From Opitutia bacterium (GTDB taxonomy: Bacteria; Verrucomicrobiota; Verrucomicrobiia; Opitutales; UBA953), in contig JAJPZB010000143.1 of NCBI GenBank assembly GCA_021204635.1, positions 1-10,721 on the forward strand: a stretch of DNA of 10,721 bases, given 5' to 3'. Below, one piece after another: positions 1 through 6,584 of the stretch. The notes under the pieces are model-generated. The model was given only the letters and a program-made list of their open reading frames with translations, did not search any database and was not told the origin of the DNA. Position 1 is the first letter of the stretch. Each line of letters starts with the position of its first letter. Position numbers and translations under genes: made by a program.

Positions 1-240
1 CCACCAACCCAGTTCCCATCAACAACCCAACTCCCACCACCAACCCAAATCCCCACCACCAACCCAACTTTCCGCAACAAACCCACGTCCTACCACAAAC
101 CCGCCGTGAGGGACGTTAGTCCCGAACAAATCCGTGTGACAACAATCGTGGCACCTTGCCGCCACCGCAGAGCCAGATTCCCACCACCAACCCAAATTCC
201 ACCACCAACCCAATCTCCAAGCCACCACCAACCTGCGGCA
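1..240. repeat. Degenerate tandem array of a C-rich ~18-bp unit (left flank)
   Basis: On the plus strand a unit close to CCCACCACCAACCCAAAT recurs from base 1, with good copies at about 33-50, 51-69, 180-198 and 199-214. Decayed copies lie at 1-32, 70-105 and 222-235. A stretch without the repeat (about 106-178) interrupts the array and contains a small palindrome. The complementary strand is G-rich with the core GGGTTGGTGGTGGG, four closely spaced G-runs that could form a two-layer G-quadruplex. The same family occurs at the right end of the window in the opposite orientation. The array lies beyond the atp operon terminator, so it is intergenic. Short open frames through it only reflect the 18-base (six-codon) period. 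Apart from the array and the terminator I see no gene in bases 1-313. Confidence 0.85.
110..123. other. Small perfect palindrome inside the left repeat array
   Basis: GGGAC, a four-base GTTA spacer, then GTCCC form a perfect 5-bp stem. It sits in the 106-178 segment that interrupts the C-rich array. It could be a remnant of a REP-like extragenic palindrome or of a small insertion. No open frame, target-site duplication or partner palindrome is evident, so its nature is unknown. Confidence 0.4.
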
Positions 241-243
241 AAT

Positions 244-279
244 AAAAAAGCTCTGCGGCTTTGTGCCGTAGAGCTTTTT
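244..279. terminator. Bidirectional intrinsic terminator of the atp operon
   Basis: An 11-base arm at 249-259 (AGCTCTGCGGC) pairs with 265-275 (GCCGTAGAGCT) around a TTTGT loop, with a single mismatch. An A-run at 244-249 on one side and a T-run at 275-279 on the other give a U-tract on either strand. It lies about 35 bases past the atpC stop in the direction of transcription. It is therefore the natural end of the operon and would also block any transcription entering from the left. Confidence 0.93.
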
Positions 280-313
280 CTGGTGTTGTGTTGATGACGC
301 GGGTGCTTGCGCG

Positions 314-730
314 TTATCGAGTGCCTTTGACGAGTTTTTGGGCGATGGCGAAGCGCGCTATTGCCTCCAACTTTTCCATCTCGGCAGGATCGATTTCCTT
401 TTGGTTGCGGGCGGCTTCCAACGCAGCCTCGGCGCGTTTTTGGGCGTCTTCCACTGCGGAGAGATCGATGGCGTTCACGTCGATTGCGGCCTCCGCGAGG
501 ACGCTGACGGAATCGGCGATGACGCGCGCATAACCCTTGTCCACGGCAAGTCTCACCTTGCCCGACGACGATTCCACGTCGATTTCGCCGGGCTCAATTT
601 CCGCCGTGAGCGGAATGTGCCCTGGCAAGATTCCGAGTTCTCCGGCTGTTGTCGGGAGCGTCACCGAGTTCACGGGATCCGCTTTATAAACGACGCCTGC
701 CGGCGTAATAATTTCAAATTTTAAAGCCAT
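314..730 (-). CDS. atpC: F1Fo ATP synthase subunit epsilon
   Basis: Epsilon belongs to the central stalk of F1 on the cytoplasmic side. With gamma it couples c-ring rotation to catalysis, and in many bacteria it inhibits ATP hydrolysis. The 138-residue protein has the usual length and layout: an N-terminal beta-sandwich (about 1-85, with ELGILPGHIPLTAEIEPGE at 31-49) followed by a helical hairpin (about 88-138). The helix start reads IDLSAV (88-93), where ATP-binding epsilons have I/L-D-x-x-R-A. The arginine is absent, so ATP-sensing by this route is doubtful. The ATG lies one base beyond the stop of the upstream lipoprotein gene, with a strong GAGGA ribosome site inside that gene, so translation is probably coupled. 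It is the last gene before the terminator. Confidence 0.96.
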   Translation of the reverse strand: MALKFEIITPAGVVYKADPVNSVTLPTTAGELGILPGHIPLTAEIEPGEIDVESSSGKVRLAVDKGYARVIADSVSVLAEAAIDVNAIDLSAVEDAQKRAEAALEAARNQKEIDPAEMEKLEAIARFAIAQKLVKGTR

Positions 731-731
731 T

Positions 732-1610
732 TTATTTCCTCTTTTTTGATTCGAAAGATCTTTCTCCGTTTTGGTCTCGATAAGTAAATTCTATTTCCAC
801 GTCGGAAATTTCTCTGGTTCTTTCAATCCCGATAGGGATTTTGATATTCCATCGTTCTCGGGCAACACCCTTTTGGATCTTTTCAATTCCCTTTGAAGAA
901 GTGCCTATCAAAACGCCATCTTCGTCGAAAAACTTGACCTTGAGTTGCATATCCCAAAACAGATCTCCCACGCTCATAGTAAACGTCGACGACGCATCTA
1001 TTTCGACGAGCAACTGCAACGTACGCAAATCGTACAAGATATTCGTCACTTTTGCAGAATTGAATTTCAGGGATTTGCGAATTTTAACCTCGGGAGACCT
1101 TATCACCGCGCCGCCACCTCCGATACGCGCTTGTGGCGAAGCGGCAATAATTTCTCCGCCAACAGTCCTCGAGTACACGAACTCTTCTTCGCAAAACGCC
1201 TTCGAGAAAATCTCTGAGATTCTCGCGACTTCGCTTTCTTTCAAGGCTTTTTGCTCGGACTCCGCTACTTGCGTTGCCGTGAGTTCTTTTTCCTTGGCGA
1301 GCTCTGCGGCGAGGCGAGACAACTCTTCCGATGACTCTTTCAACTCTTGTAAAACCGTCTCCAACTGCGCTTTCAGTTCCGAGATTTTTGCCTCTTGGCG
1401 CTCGACCTCTTTTGTGGCGGTGGTGACCTCCAAGTCTTTGGCTGCCAACTCTTCCTGCTTTTTCGCGAGTTGTGTCCTAAGTTTTACGACCTCCCCTTGC
1501 GACGCTTCGTAGTTGGAAGAAAGCACTTGATACTCCGCCTCTAACTCCTTGTCGGAACAACCGGCAAGAAGCACGCAGAGGAGGAGAAAAGTCGAAGCGC
1601 AATTTTTCAT
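732..1610 (-). CDS. Predicted coiled-coil lipoprotein embedded between atpD and atpC
   Basis: I do not recognise a named family. The 292-residue product starts with a lipoprotein signal: a short charged n-region, a leucine-rich core and the lipobox LLAGC with Cys18 as the lipidation site. Residues about 20-130 are rich in E, K, A, L and Q with heptad-like spacing (for example EELSRLAAELAKEKE), consistent with a long coiled coil. Residues about 140-292 look beta-rich, with alternating hydrophobic strands and a motif FFDEDGVLIGTSS, perhaps an immunoglobulin-like or FxLYD-type domain. The gene lies 3 bases after the atpD stop and 1 base before atpC, so it must be co-transcribed and probably translationally coupled. 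Its base composition is visibly lower in GC than atpD (26 of 60 bases at 901-960 against 43 of 60 at 2761-2820), which suggests a separate history or relaxed codon selection. The product would be anchored facing the periplasm, away from F1. The function is unknown. Confidence 0.82.
   Translation of the reverse strand: MKNCASTFLLLCVLLAGCSDKELEAEYQVLSSNYEASQGEVVKLRTQLAKKQEELAAKDLEVTTATKEVERQEAKISELKAQLETVLQELKESSEELSRLAAELAKEKELTATQVAESEQKALKESEVARISEIFSKAFCEEEFVYSRTVGGEIIAASPQARIGGGGAVIRSPEVKIRKSLKFNSAKVTNILYDLRTLQLLVEIDASSTFTMSVGDLFWDMQLKVKFFDEDGVLIGTSSKGIEKIQKGVARERWNIKIPIGIERTREISDVEIEFTYRDQNGERSFESKKRK
737..741 (-). promoter_or_regulatory. Shine-Dalgarno of atpC inside the upstream lipoprotein gene
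   Basis: On the minus strand GAGGA stands 6 bases before the atpC ATG and overlaps the last codons of the upstream reading frame. The stop and the next start are arranged as TAA-A-ATG. This fixes the atpC start and argues for translational coupling. Confidence 0.75.
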
Positions 1611-1613
1611 CTT

Positions 1614-3032
1614 TTATTTCTTGCGAGCGGCGGCGATGACTTCGTCGATGCTACCTTTCATGTAGAAATCTTGCTCGGAAATGTCATCGACCTCGCCTTT
1701 GAGAATAGTGTCGAGCGAGCGCACGGTGTCCGCGACAGAGCAATATGCACCGCTCATTCCGGTGAACTGCTCCGCAACGTGGAATGGCTGAGAGAGGAAC
1801 TTTTGGATTTTGCGCGCGCGGGAAACCGTGAGTTTGTCCTCGTCGGAGAGTTCGTCCATACCGAGAATTGCGATGATGTCCTGCAAATCTTTGTACTTTT
1901 GCAAAACAGCCTGCACGGCGCGCGCGACGCGGAAGTGGTCTTCGCCAACGATTTGCGGAGTGAGCGCCTGCGACGTCGAAGCGAGCGGATCGACAGCGGG
2001 ATAAATTGCGAGCTCGGCGATTTTTCGGTCGAGAACGATCGTGGAATCGAGGTGCGCAAAAGTGTTTGCAGGAGCGGGGTCAGTCAAGTCGTCAGCCGGA
2101 ACATAAACCGCCTGGAATGACGTAATGGAGCCCTTTTTCGTGGAAGTGATCCGCTCTTGCAAGTTGCCCATTTCCGTGGCGAGTGTCGGCTGGTATCCGA
2201 CGGCGGAAGAGGAGCGACCGAGAAGCGCGGAAACCTCAGAGCCCGCCTGCGAAAAACGGAAGATGTTGTCAATGAACAGAAGCACGTCCTGACCCTTTTC
2301 ATCGCGGAAATATTCTGTCATCGCGAGCGCCGTCAGGGCGACGCGCATACGGGCTCCGGGCGGTTCATTCATTTGCCCATAAACGAGCGCAACCTTGGAT
2401 TTTGAAATGTCTTTCGTGTCGATAACGCCGGATTCGCACATTTCGCGATAAAGGTCGTTGCCTTCGCGGGAGCGTTCGCCAACGCCGGCGAAAACGGAGT
2501 AACCGCCGTGCGCCTTCGCGATGTTATTGATAAGTTCCATGATGAGAACGGTCTTACCAACGCCTGCACCACCGAACGCTCCGACCTTACCACCTTTAAC
2601 GAACGGGCAAATCAAGTCGATGACTTTGATGCCGGTCTCGAGAAGTTCCGCGCCGGTGCTTTGCTCAACGAGCGGCGGCGGATTGCGGTGAATCGGATAT
2701 TTCTTGGTGAAATTGACCTCGCCCTTCCCATCAACCGGATCGCCGGTGACGTTGAAAATGCGCCCGAGAACGCCTTCGCCGACCGGCGCTTGGATCGGCG
2801 AACCGGTGTCCGTGACCTGCATTCCGCGCACGAGACCGTCCGTCGTGCTCATCGCGACCGCGCGCACCAAACCTGCGCCGAGGTGTTGCTGGACTTCGAG
2901 CACGAGGCGGGTTTTCTTGCCGTCGAGGACGTAGTTCACTTCCAGCGCGTTGTAAACCGCCGGAATGGTCTTTTCTTCAAACTGCGCGTCAACGACTGCG
3001 CCGATAATCTGTGTAATCGTTCCTGTGTTCAT
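1614..3032 (-). CDS. atpD: F1Fo ATP synthase subunit beta
   Basis: This is the catalytic subunit of F1, which makes or hydrolyses ATP at the alpha/beta interfaces in the cytoplasm. The 472 residues match the family length. Visible motifs are the P-loop GGAGVGKT (154-161), the catalytic glutamate in GERSRE (Glu186, with Arg187), Walker B LLFIDN (Asp255), and DELSDED near the C-terminus, which is the contact region for gamma. One usually invariant stretch is altered: after ALLGR the protein has SSSAVGYQPTL where the family nearly always has MPSAVGYQPTL or a close variant. The ATG has no Shine-Dalgarno. The 16-base gap after the preceding lipoprotein gene is entirely A/T-rich. The next gene starts 3 bases after its stop. 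Confidence 0.98.
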   Translation of the reverse strand: MNTGTITQIIGAVVDAQFEEKTIPAVYNALEVNYVLDGKKTRLVLEVQQHLGAGLVRAVAMSTTDGLVRGMQVTDTGSPIQAPVGEGVLGRIFNVTGDPVDGKGEVNFTKKYPIHRNPPPLVEQSTGAELLETGIKVIDLICPFVKGGKVGAFGGAGVGKTVLIMELINNIAKAHGGYSVFAGVGERSREGNDLYREMCESGVIDTKDISKSKVALVYGQMNEPPGARMRVALTALAMTEYFRDEKGQDVLLFIDNIFRFSQAGSEVSALLGRSSSAVGYQPTLATEMGNLQERITSTKKGSITSFQAVYVPADDLTDPAPANTFAHLDSTIVLDRKIAELAIYPAVDPLASTSQALTPQIVGEDHFRVARAVQAVLQKYKDLQDIIAILGMDELSDEDKLTVSRARKIQKFLSQPFHVAEQFTGMSGAYCSVADTVRSLDTILKGEVDDISEQDFYMKGSIDEVIAAARKK

Positions 3033-3048
3033 AAATTATTTATGTAAT

Positions 3049-3843
3049 TTAAAATTGGTTTCGTTGTGAAAAGCTCTGAATTGATGAATCAGAAATGCGC
3101 TCGGTCACGATGCCCCGCGTCGATCTTCCGAGACTGCGATCAGCACCGCATGCCAAGTAGGCAAAGTCGGGTTCAAAGTCGCCCTTTTGTTTTTTGCTCG
3201 TCGTGAGTTCCCAGACGCGTGCTGTCGCGCCATTGTCGCCGAGAAAATCGCAAGAAACTTGGAGGAATCCGAGCTTGAATGTTTGGCTCACCCCACGCGC
3301 GACGACGATGCTCCCGCCAACGGGATTCATCATGCGCATTGTCGTGGAAACTCCAGCGTCGGTCGTAGCCGGCTGCGACTCGGCAACGCTTTGGGAATTG
3401 GCAGACGCAAACGGTGAACCGCCGGCAATTTCTATCCTGCGACCATCGCGGTTGCCCTCGCCATAGCAAATTGGAATAACGCAATTTGCCTCTTCCGGTG
3501 CAACTTTCTTGTATCCGTGCATTGCCAAAACTTGCTCAACCATCCGGATGTTGCGCGCCGAGTTCGCGCGCAATCTGCGCATGAGCAGATTTTTGTCGGT
3601 GGAACCGGATTTCAGAGCCACGTTCATCGCATAGTTTTGAGCGAAAAACGGGGCATCCCCCAATGTGCCGTTTTCGGCGGCATCGAGGGTGTCATCTCTA
3701 ATTTGGGAATATTTGAAAACCGGCGGGAAAGTCTCCGGACTCGAAATTGCGGCAACTTGAACTGCCGTTGCAGAACTCCGGCAGCCCCCACATATTGCGA
3801 GCAAACAAAAAAGCAAGCCCCAAAATAGAAATTTCAATTTCAT
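3049..3843 (-). CDS. Predicted lipoprotein embedded between atpG and atpD
   Basis: I do not recognise a named family with confidence. From the ATG at 3843 the protein has 264 residues and begins with a classic signal (MKLKFLFWGLLFCLLAICGGC). The lipid-carrying residue would be Cys21, though the lipobox ICGGC is imperfect. An alternative ATG at 3858 adds five residues and overlaps the end of atpG by 8 bases. A GGAGG there is too close to that ATG (2 bases), so I prefer 3843 and reinitiation after the atpG stop, 7 bases upstream. A stretch with the pattern NIRMVEQVLAMHGYKKV followed by a strand resembles the start of DUF4136-like lipoprotein domains. Then comes a Ser/Thr/Ala-rich linker, then ARVWELTTSKK. 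That assignment is a weak resemblance only. The gene sits inside the F1 cluster, so it is co-expressed with gamma and beta, but the product would face the periplasm. The function is unknown. Confidence 0.78.
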   Translation of the reverse strand: MKLKFLFWGLLFCLLAICGGCRSSATAVQVAAISSPETFPPVFKYSQIRDDTLDAAENGTLGDAPFFAQNYAMNVALKSGSTDKNLLMRRLRANSARNIRMVEQVLAMHGYKKVAPEEANCVIPICYGEGNRDGRRIEIAGGSPFASANSQSVAESQPATTDAGVSTTMRMMNPVGGSIVVARGVSQTFKLGFLQVSCDFLGDNGATARVWELTTSKKQKGDFEPDFAYLACGADRSLGRSTRGIVTERISDSSIQSFSQRNQF

Positions 3844-3850
3844 GACCACG

Positions 3851-4759
3851 TTATGCATTGCCTCCGGCGTTGCTGGCAGCGAGCTCGTTAATCTCGTTGG
3901 TAATCGCCGCCTGGCGAGCTTTGTTGTATTCGAGCGAGAGCGAATCGACGAGATTCTTGGCGTTGTCCGTCGCCGCTTTCATCGCAACCATGCGCGCAGA
4001 TTGCTCCGACGCCTTTGCTTCGAGAATCGCCTGGTGCAGACTTTGCTTAAAAAACAACGCCGGAAGCCCTTCGAGAATCGTCTTCGCGTCGGGCGCAAAA
4101 TTCATCTCGCGATCGTCCTCGACAAGCGCGAACCTGCCGCCGCTGTGAGCCGCGACCTGCTCCTGCATTTTTTTCTCGATATCTATGATCGGCACAAGTT
4201 GCGAAATCGTCGGCAACTGCACCATCGTGTTTTTGAATTGAGAAAGCACGAGCTCGATCGAATCGATTGTTCCAGCGAGATATTCGCGCAAAAGATAGTC
4301 GCCGATTGGTCGCACCTCAGAAAAGTTCACACGGTCGCTGACGTAGAAATCCGCGACCAAATCGCGGTGGGAGCGCGCCACAAACTGCGTCGCTTTTTTG
4401 CCGACAGTGAAAAATTTTGCCGGTGTCCCAGCAGGAATTTCTTTGTTGAGAAAGCGGAACAAATTCGAGTTCAGCCCGCCGCAAAGCCCCTTGTCTGTCG
4501 AGATAACGACGATTCCGCGTGTCTTAACCGCGCGCGCCTGAACAAGCGGGTGCACGAAATCGGTGTCCGACAAGGTCAGTCCCCGCAACGCCGTCCCGAG
4601 GATTCGCGCGAGCAAAAGTGCATAAGGTCTTCCCGCGATGGCGGCGTCTTGCGCGCGCTTCATTTTCGACGACGCGACCAACTCCATCGCATGCGTTATC
4701 TGCCCGGTGTTCGTCACCGAGCGAATGCGATTTTTGATTTCTCGTAAACCTTTGGCCAT
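3851..4759 (-). CDS. atpG: F1Fo ATP synthase subunit gamma
   Basis: Gamma is the rotating shaft of F1. Its N- and C-terminal helices form a coiled coil inside the alpha3-beta3 ring, and its globular part contacts epsilon and the c-ring. The 302-residue product has the expected N-terminal helix (MAKGLREIKNRIRSVTNTGQ, then ITHAMELVASSKMKRAQ), the central STDKGLCGGLNSNL motif and the C-terminal signature EYNKARQAAITNEINEL. It is slightly longer than the E. coli protein but within the family range. The start has no Shine-Dalgarno. The leader before ATG is A/T-rich, as for atpA and atpD. It is separated from atpA by an unusually long, hairpin-containing gap and followed almost directly by a lipoprotein gene. 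Confidence 0.97.
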   Translation of the reverse strand: MAKGLREIKNRIRSVTNTGQITHAMELVASSKMKRAQDAAIAGRPYALLLARILGTALRGLTLSDTDFVHPLVQARAVKTRGIVVISTDKGLCGGLNSNLFRFLNKEIPAGTPAKFFTVGKKATQFVARSHRDLVADFYVSDRVNFSEVRPIGDYLLREYLAGTIDSIELVLSQFKNTMVQLPTISQLVPIIDIEKKMQEQVAAHSGGRFALVEDDREMNFAPDAKTILEGLPALFFKQSLHQAILEAKASEQSARMVAMKAATDNAKNLVDSLSLEYNKARQAAITNEINELAASNAGGNA

Positions 4760-4798
4760 AGCTTTTTAAATTTTATTTAATGAATCATGCCCTTAGTA

Positions 4799-4845
4799 AG
4801 CGCTAAATTTCGTTTAAGTTCCCCCGTCGGAATAAAAATAGCGCT
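4799..4845 (-). other. Inverted repeat in the atpA/atpG intergenic region
   Basis: AGCGCTA at 4799-4805 is complementary to TAGCGCT at 4839-4845. After two mismatched positions there are three further A/T pairs, with a loop of about 23 bases. It has no following U-tract and lies 40-85 bases upstream of the atpG start in the transcript. It is a possible mRNA structural element, weaker than the hairpin next to it. Confidence 0.4.
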
Positions 4846-4886
4846 GCGTGAGCATGGAGTAGTTATATCCTAAATCGCGTTGTCCG

Positions 4887-4934
4887 GTGGGAATGTGGGG
4901 AGTTATTTCAAAACGTAACTTCCCGTTTTCCCAC
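4887..4934 (-). other. Two-part stem-loop directly after atpA
   Basis: GTGGGAA (4887-4893) pairs with TTCCCAC (4928-4934). After a 3x3 internal loop, GGGGAGTTA (4897-4905) pairs with TAACTTCCC (4916-4924) with one mismatch around a 10-base loop. It begins 5 bases beyond the atpA stop in the transcript. There is no U-tract downstream, so it is probably not an intrinsic terminator. A role in protecting the 3' end of an upstream mRNA segment or in processing is the more likely reading. The rest of the 180-base atpA/atpG gap has no gene. Confidence 0.65.
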
Positions 4935-4939
4935 ACCTT

Positions 4940-6466
4940 TTACGCCGCCCGGGAGGCTTTCCACTGGTCGCAGGCGGCTTTCAGCGAGGCCTCAATTTTG
5001 TCGTCGAGTTTCGCCTTTGTCTTGATGGCGTCGAGCGTTTTTACTGCGGAGGTTTCAAAGAATTCCTGCAACGAGGCGCTCGCGGCGAGCACACCTTCTT
5101 TGGGAATGTCTGCGAAATACTCGTGTTGCATTGCCCAGATGAGCGCGATTTGCACCGCAACGGGTTTCGGCTCGCCCGGCCCCTGTTTGAAGAGTTCCAC
5201 AAAGCGGTCGCCCTTCGCGAGAATCGCCTTTGTCGCCGCGTCGAGGTCGCTACCAAATTGCGCAAATGCCGCCATTTCGCGGTATTGCGCTAGCTCGCCC
5301 TTGACCTTTCCGGCAACTTGCTTAAACGCCTTAATCTGCGCCGACGAACCGACGCGCGACACCGAAAGCCCGACCGAAATCGCCGGTCGCACGCCTTGGT
5401 TGAACAAATCGGTCTGCAAGAAAATCTGACCGTCAGTGATAGAAATGACGTTCGTCGGAATGTATGCAGAAACGTCGCCCGCCTGCGTCTCGATGATCGG
5501 CAACGCCGTTAGCGAACCTTTACCCGTCAGTCGCGCCGCGCGTTCGAGCAAGCGGGAGTGCAGGTAGAAAACGTCGCCCGGGTATGCCTCGCGCCCCGAC
5601 GGGCGTTTGAGGATCAGGGAAATCTGGCGATACGCCGCCGCATGCTTCGAGAGGTCGTCGTAAACAACGAGCGCGTCCATCCCGTTTTCCATGAACCACT
5701 CGCCCATCGCCGCGCCCGCAAACGGCGCATACATCAAGTTTGCCGCGTTGTCGGAAGCGCCCGCGACAACGATAATCGTGTATTCGAGCGCCCCCGCCTT
5801 GTCGAGCATTGAAATAAGTCGAGCGATGCTGGAATTTTTCTGCCCGACTGCGACGTAAATTGAATAAACGGGGCGGAAATTCGGATCTCCCGAGGCAAAA
5901 CCTTCGCGGTTGATTCGCGCCTGATTGATGATGGTGTCTGTCGCGATCGTCGTTTTTCCGGTGGAACGGTCGCCAATGATGAGTTCGCGTTGCCCGCGCC
6001 CAATCGGGATCATCGCGTCAATCGGCATAATGCCGGTTTGAAGAGCCTGATTGACGGGTTGGCGCGGCATGATGCCAGGCGCAATTTTCTCAATCGGCGC
6101 GCGCTCCGTCGTGCCAACCGGTCCCTTGCCGTCGAGCGGATTCCCGAGCGTATCAACGACGCGCCCGAGCAACTCTTTGCCAACGGGCACGCTCAAAAGG
6201 CGCCCCGTCGTCTTGCAGGTCATGCCTTCTTTGAGTGTGCCAATGTCGCCCATGACGACGCAACCGACGACGTCCTGCTCCAAGTTTTGCGCAACACCCT
6301 CCAATCCGTTCTCGAACGCGAGCATCTCGTTCATCATGACCTTCGACAAACCGTCGATTTTGGCGACGCCGTCGGCGAGTTCGATGATCGTCCCGACATT
6401 GGATTTCTCTGGCTTCGCGTCGAGAGACGCAATTGCCGACCGAATTTCTTCAAGGATTTGACTCAT
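4940..6466 (-). CDS. atpA: F1Fo ATP synthase subunit alpha
   Basis: Alpha alternates with beta in the F1 hexamer. It carries the non-catalytic nucleotide sites and donates the arginine finger to the catalytic sites. The 508-residue product has the N-terminal crown domain, the P-loop GDRSTGKT (165-172), and the motif SVGLSVSRVGSSAQ containing the arginine finger. The P-loop is unusual: residue 168 is Ser, where most alpha subunits have Gln (GDRQTGKT). Length and the rest of the sequence are normal. The ATG is preceded by an A-rich leader without a Shine-Dalgarno, part of which resembles the atpE leader. It lies between atpH and atpG, both separated from it by more than 100 bases with hairpins. 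Confidence 0.97.
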   Translation of the reverse strand: MSQILEEIRSAIASLDAKPEKSNVGTIIELADGVAKIDGLSKVMMNEMLAFENGLEGVAQNLEQDVVGCVVMGDIGTLKEGMTCKTTGRLLSVPVGKELLGRVVDTLGNPLDGKGPVGTTERAPIEKIAPGIMPRQPVNQALQTGIMPIDAMIPIGRGQRELIIGDRSTGKTTIATDTIINQARINREGFASGDPNFRPVYSIYVAVGQKNSSIARLISMLDKAGALEYTIIVVAGASDNAANLMYAPFAGAAMGEWFMENGMDALVVYDDLSKHAAAYRQISLILKRPSGREAYPGDVFYLHSRLLERAARLTGKGSLTALPIIETQAGDVSAYIPTNVISITDGQIFLQTDLFNQGVRPAISVGLSVSRVGSSAQIKAFKQVAGKVKGELAQYREMAAFAQFGSDLDAATKAILAKGDRFVELFKQGPGEPKPVAVQIALIWAMQHEYFADIPKEGVLAASASLQEFFETSAVKTLDAIKTKAKLDDKIEASLKAACDQWKASRAA

Positions 6467-6474
6467 TGTTTTTA

Positions 6475-6488
6475 TGATTTGTATGTGT
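6475..6488 (-). promoter_or_regulatory. Leader motif upstream of atpA shared with atpE
   Basis: On the minus strand ACACATACAAATCA precedes the atpA start by 9 bases. The atpE leader has ACACATAAACAAATCA, the same string with two extra A residues, and both leaders then run through AAAAAC to a start codon. The A-rich stretch may serve as a ribosomal protein S1 type translation enhancer in place of a Shine-Dalgarno, or it may be a duplicated leader. Confidence 0.35.
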
Positions 6489-6507
6489 TTGTTTTAAAAT
6501 TTTGTTT

Positions 6508-6578
6508 CTCGAAAATTCCACACCCCATTTGGGAAAAGCAGGAATTCTCATCGAGCATTAACAACGAACACCCGTTCG
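6508..6578 (-). other. Two hairpins in the atpH/atpA intergenic region
   Basis: CTCGA (6508-6512) plus AATTCC (6514-6519) can pair with GGAATT (6541-6546) plus TCGAG (6551-6555), with a small internal CCC/GGG stem in the loop. A second perfect 5-bp hairpin with a tetraloop, CGAAC/GTTCG, lies at 6565-6578, directly after the atpH stop in the transcript. It is followed only by a weak TTGTT, so strong termination is unlikely. The 118-base gap contains no gene. Confidence 0.45.
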
Positions 6579-6584
6579 CCAAAT

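Noticed and set aside
19..231. Gly/Trp-rich minus-strand peptide through the left array (repeated LGWWWE)
   Set aside because: The apparent peptide repeat is only the translation of the G-rich tandem DNA units. It has no ribosome site and lies beyond the terminator.
1..240. CRISPR array
   Set aside because: The periodic units are contiguous and degenerate with no unique spacers of constant length, and no cas genes are present.
3842..4747. 301-codon open frame on the plus strand opposite atpG
   Set aside because: It covers almost exactly the antisense of atpG, is rich in Arg and His, and shows no motif. It is a shadow frame.
4862..4867. Internal promoter for atpG based on TATAAC
   Set aside because: No acceptable -35 element is found at 15-19 bases upstream, so a promoter cannot be supported from sequence alone.
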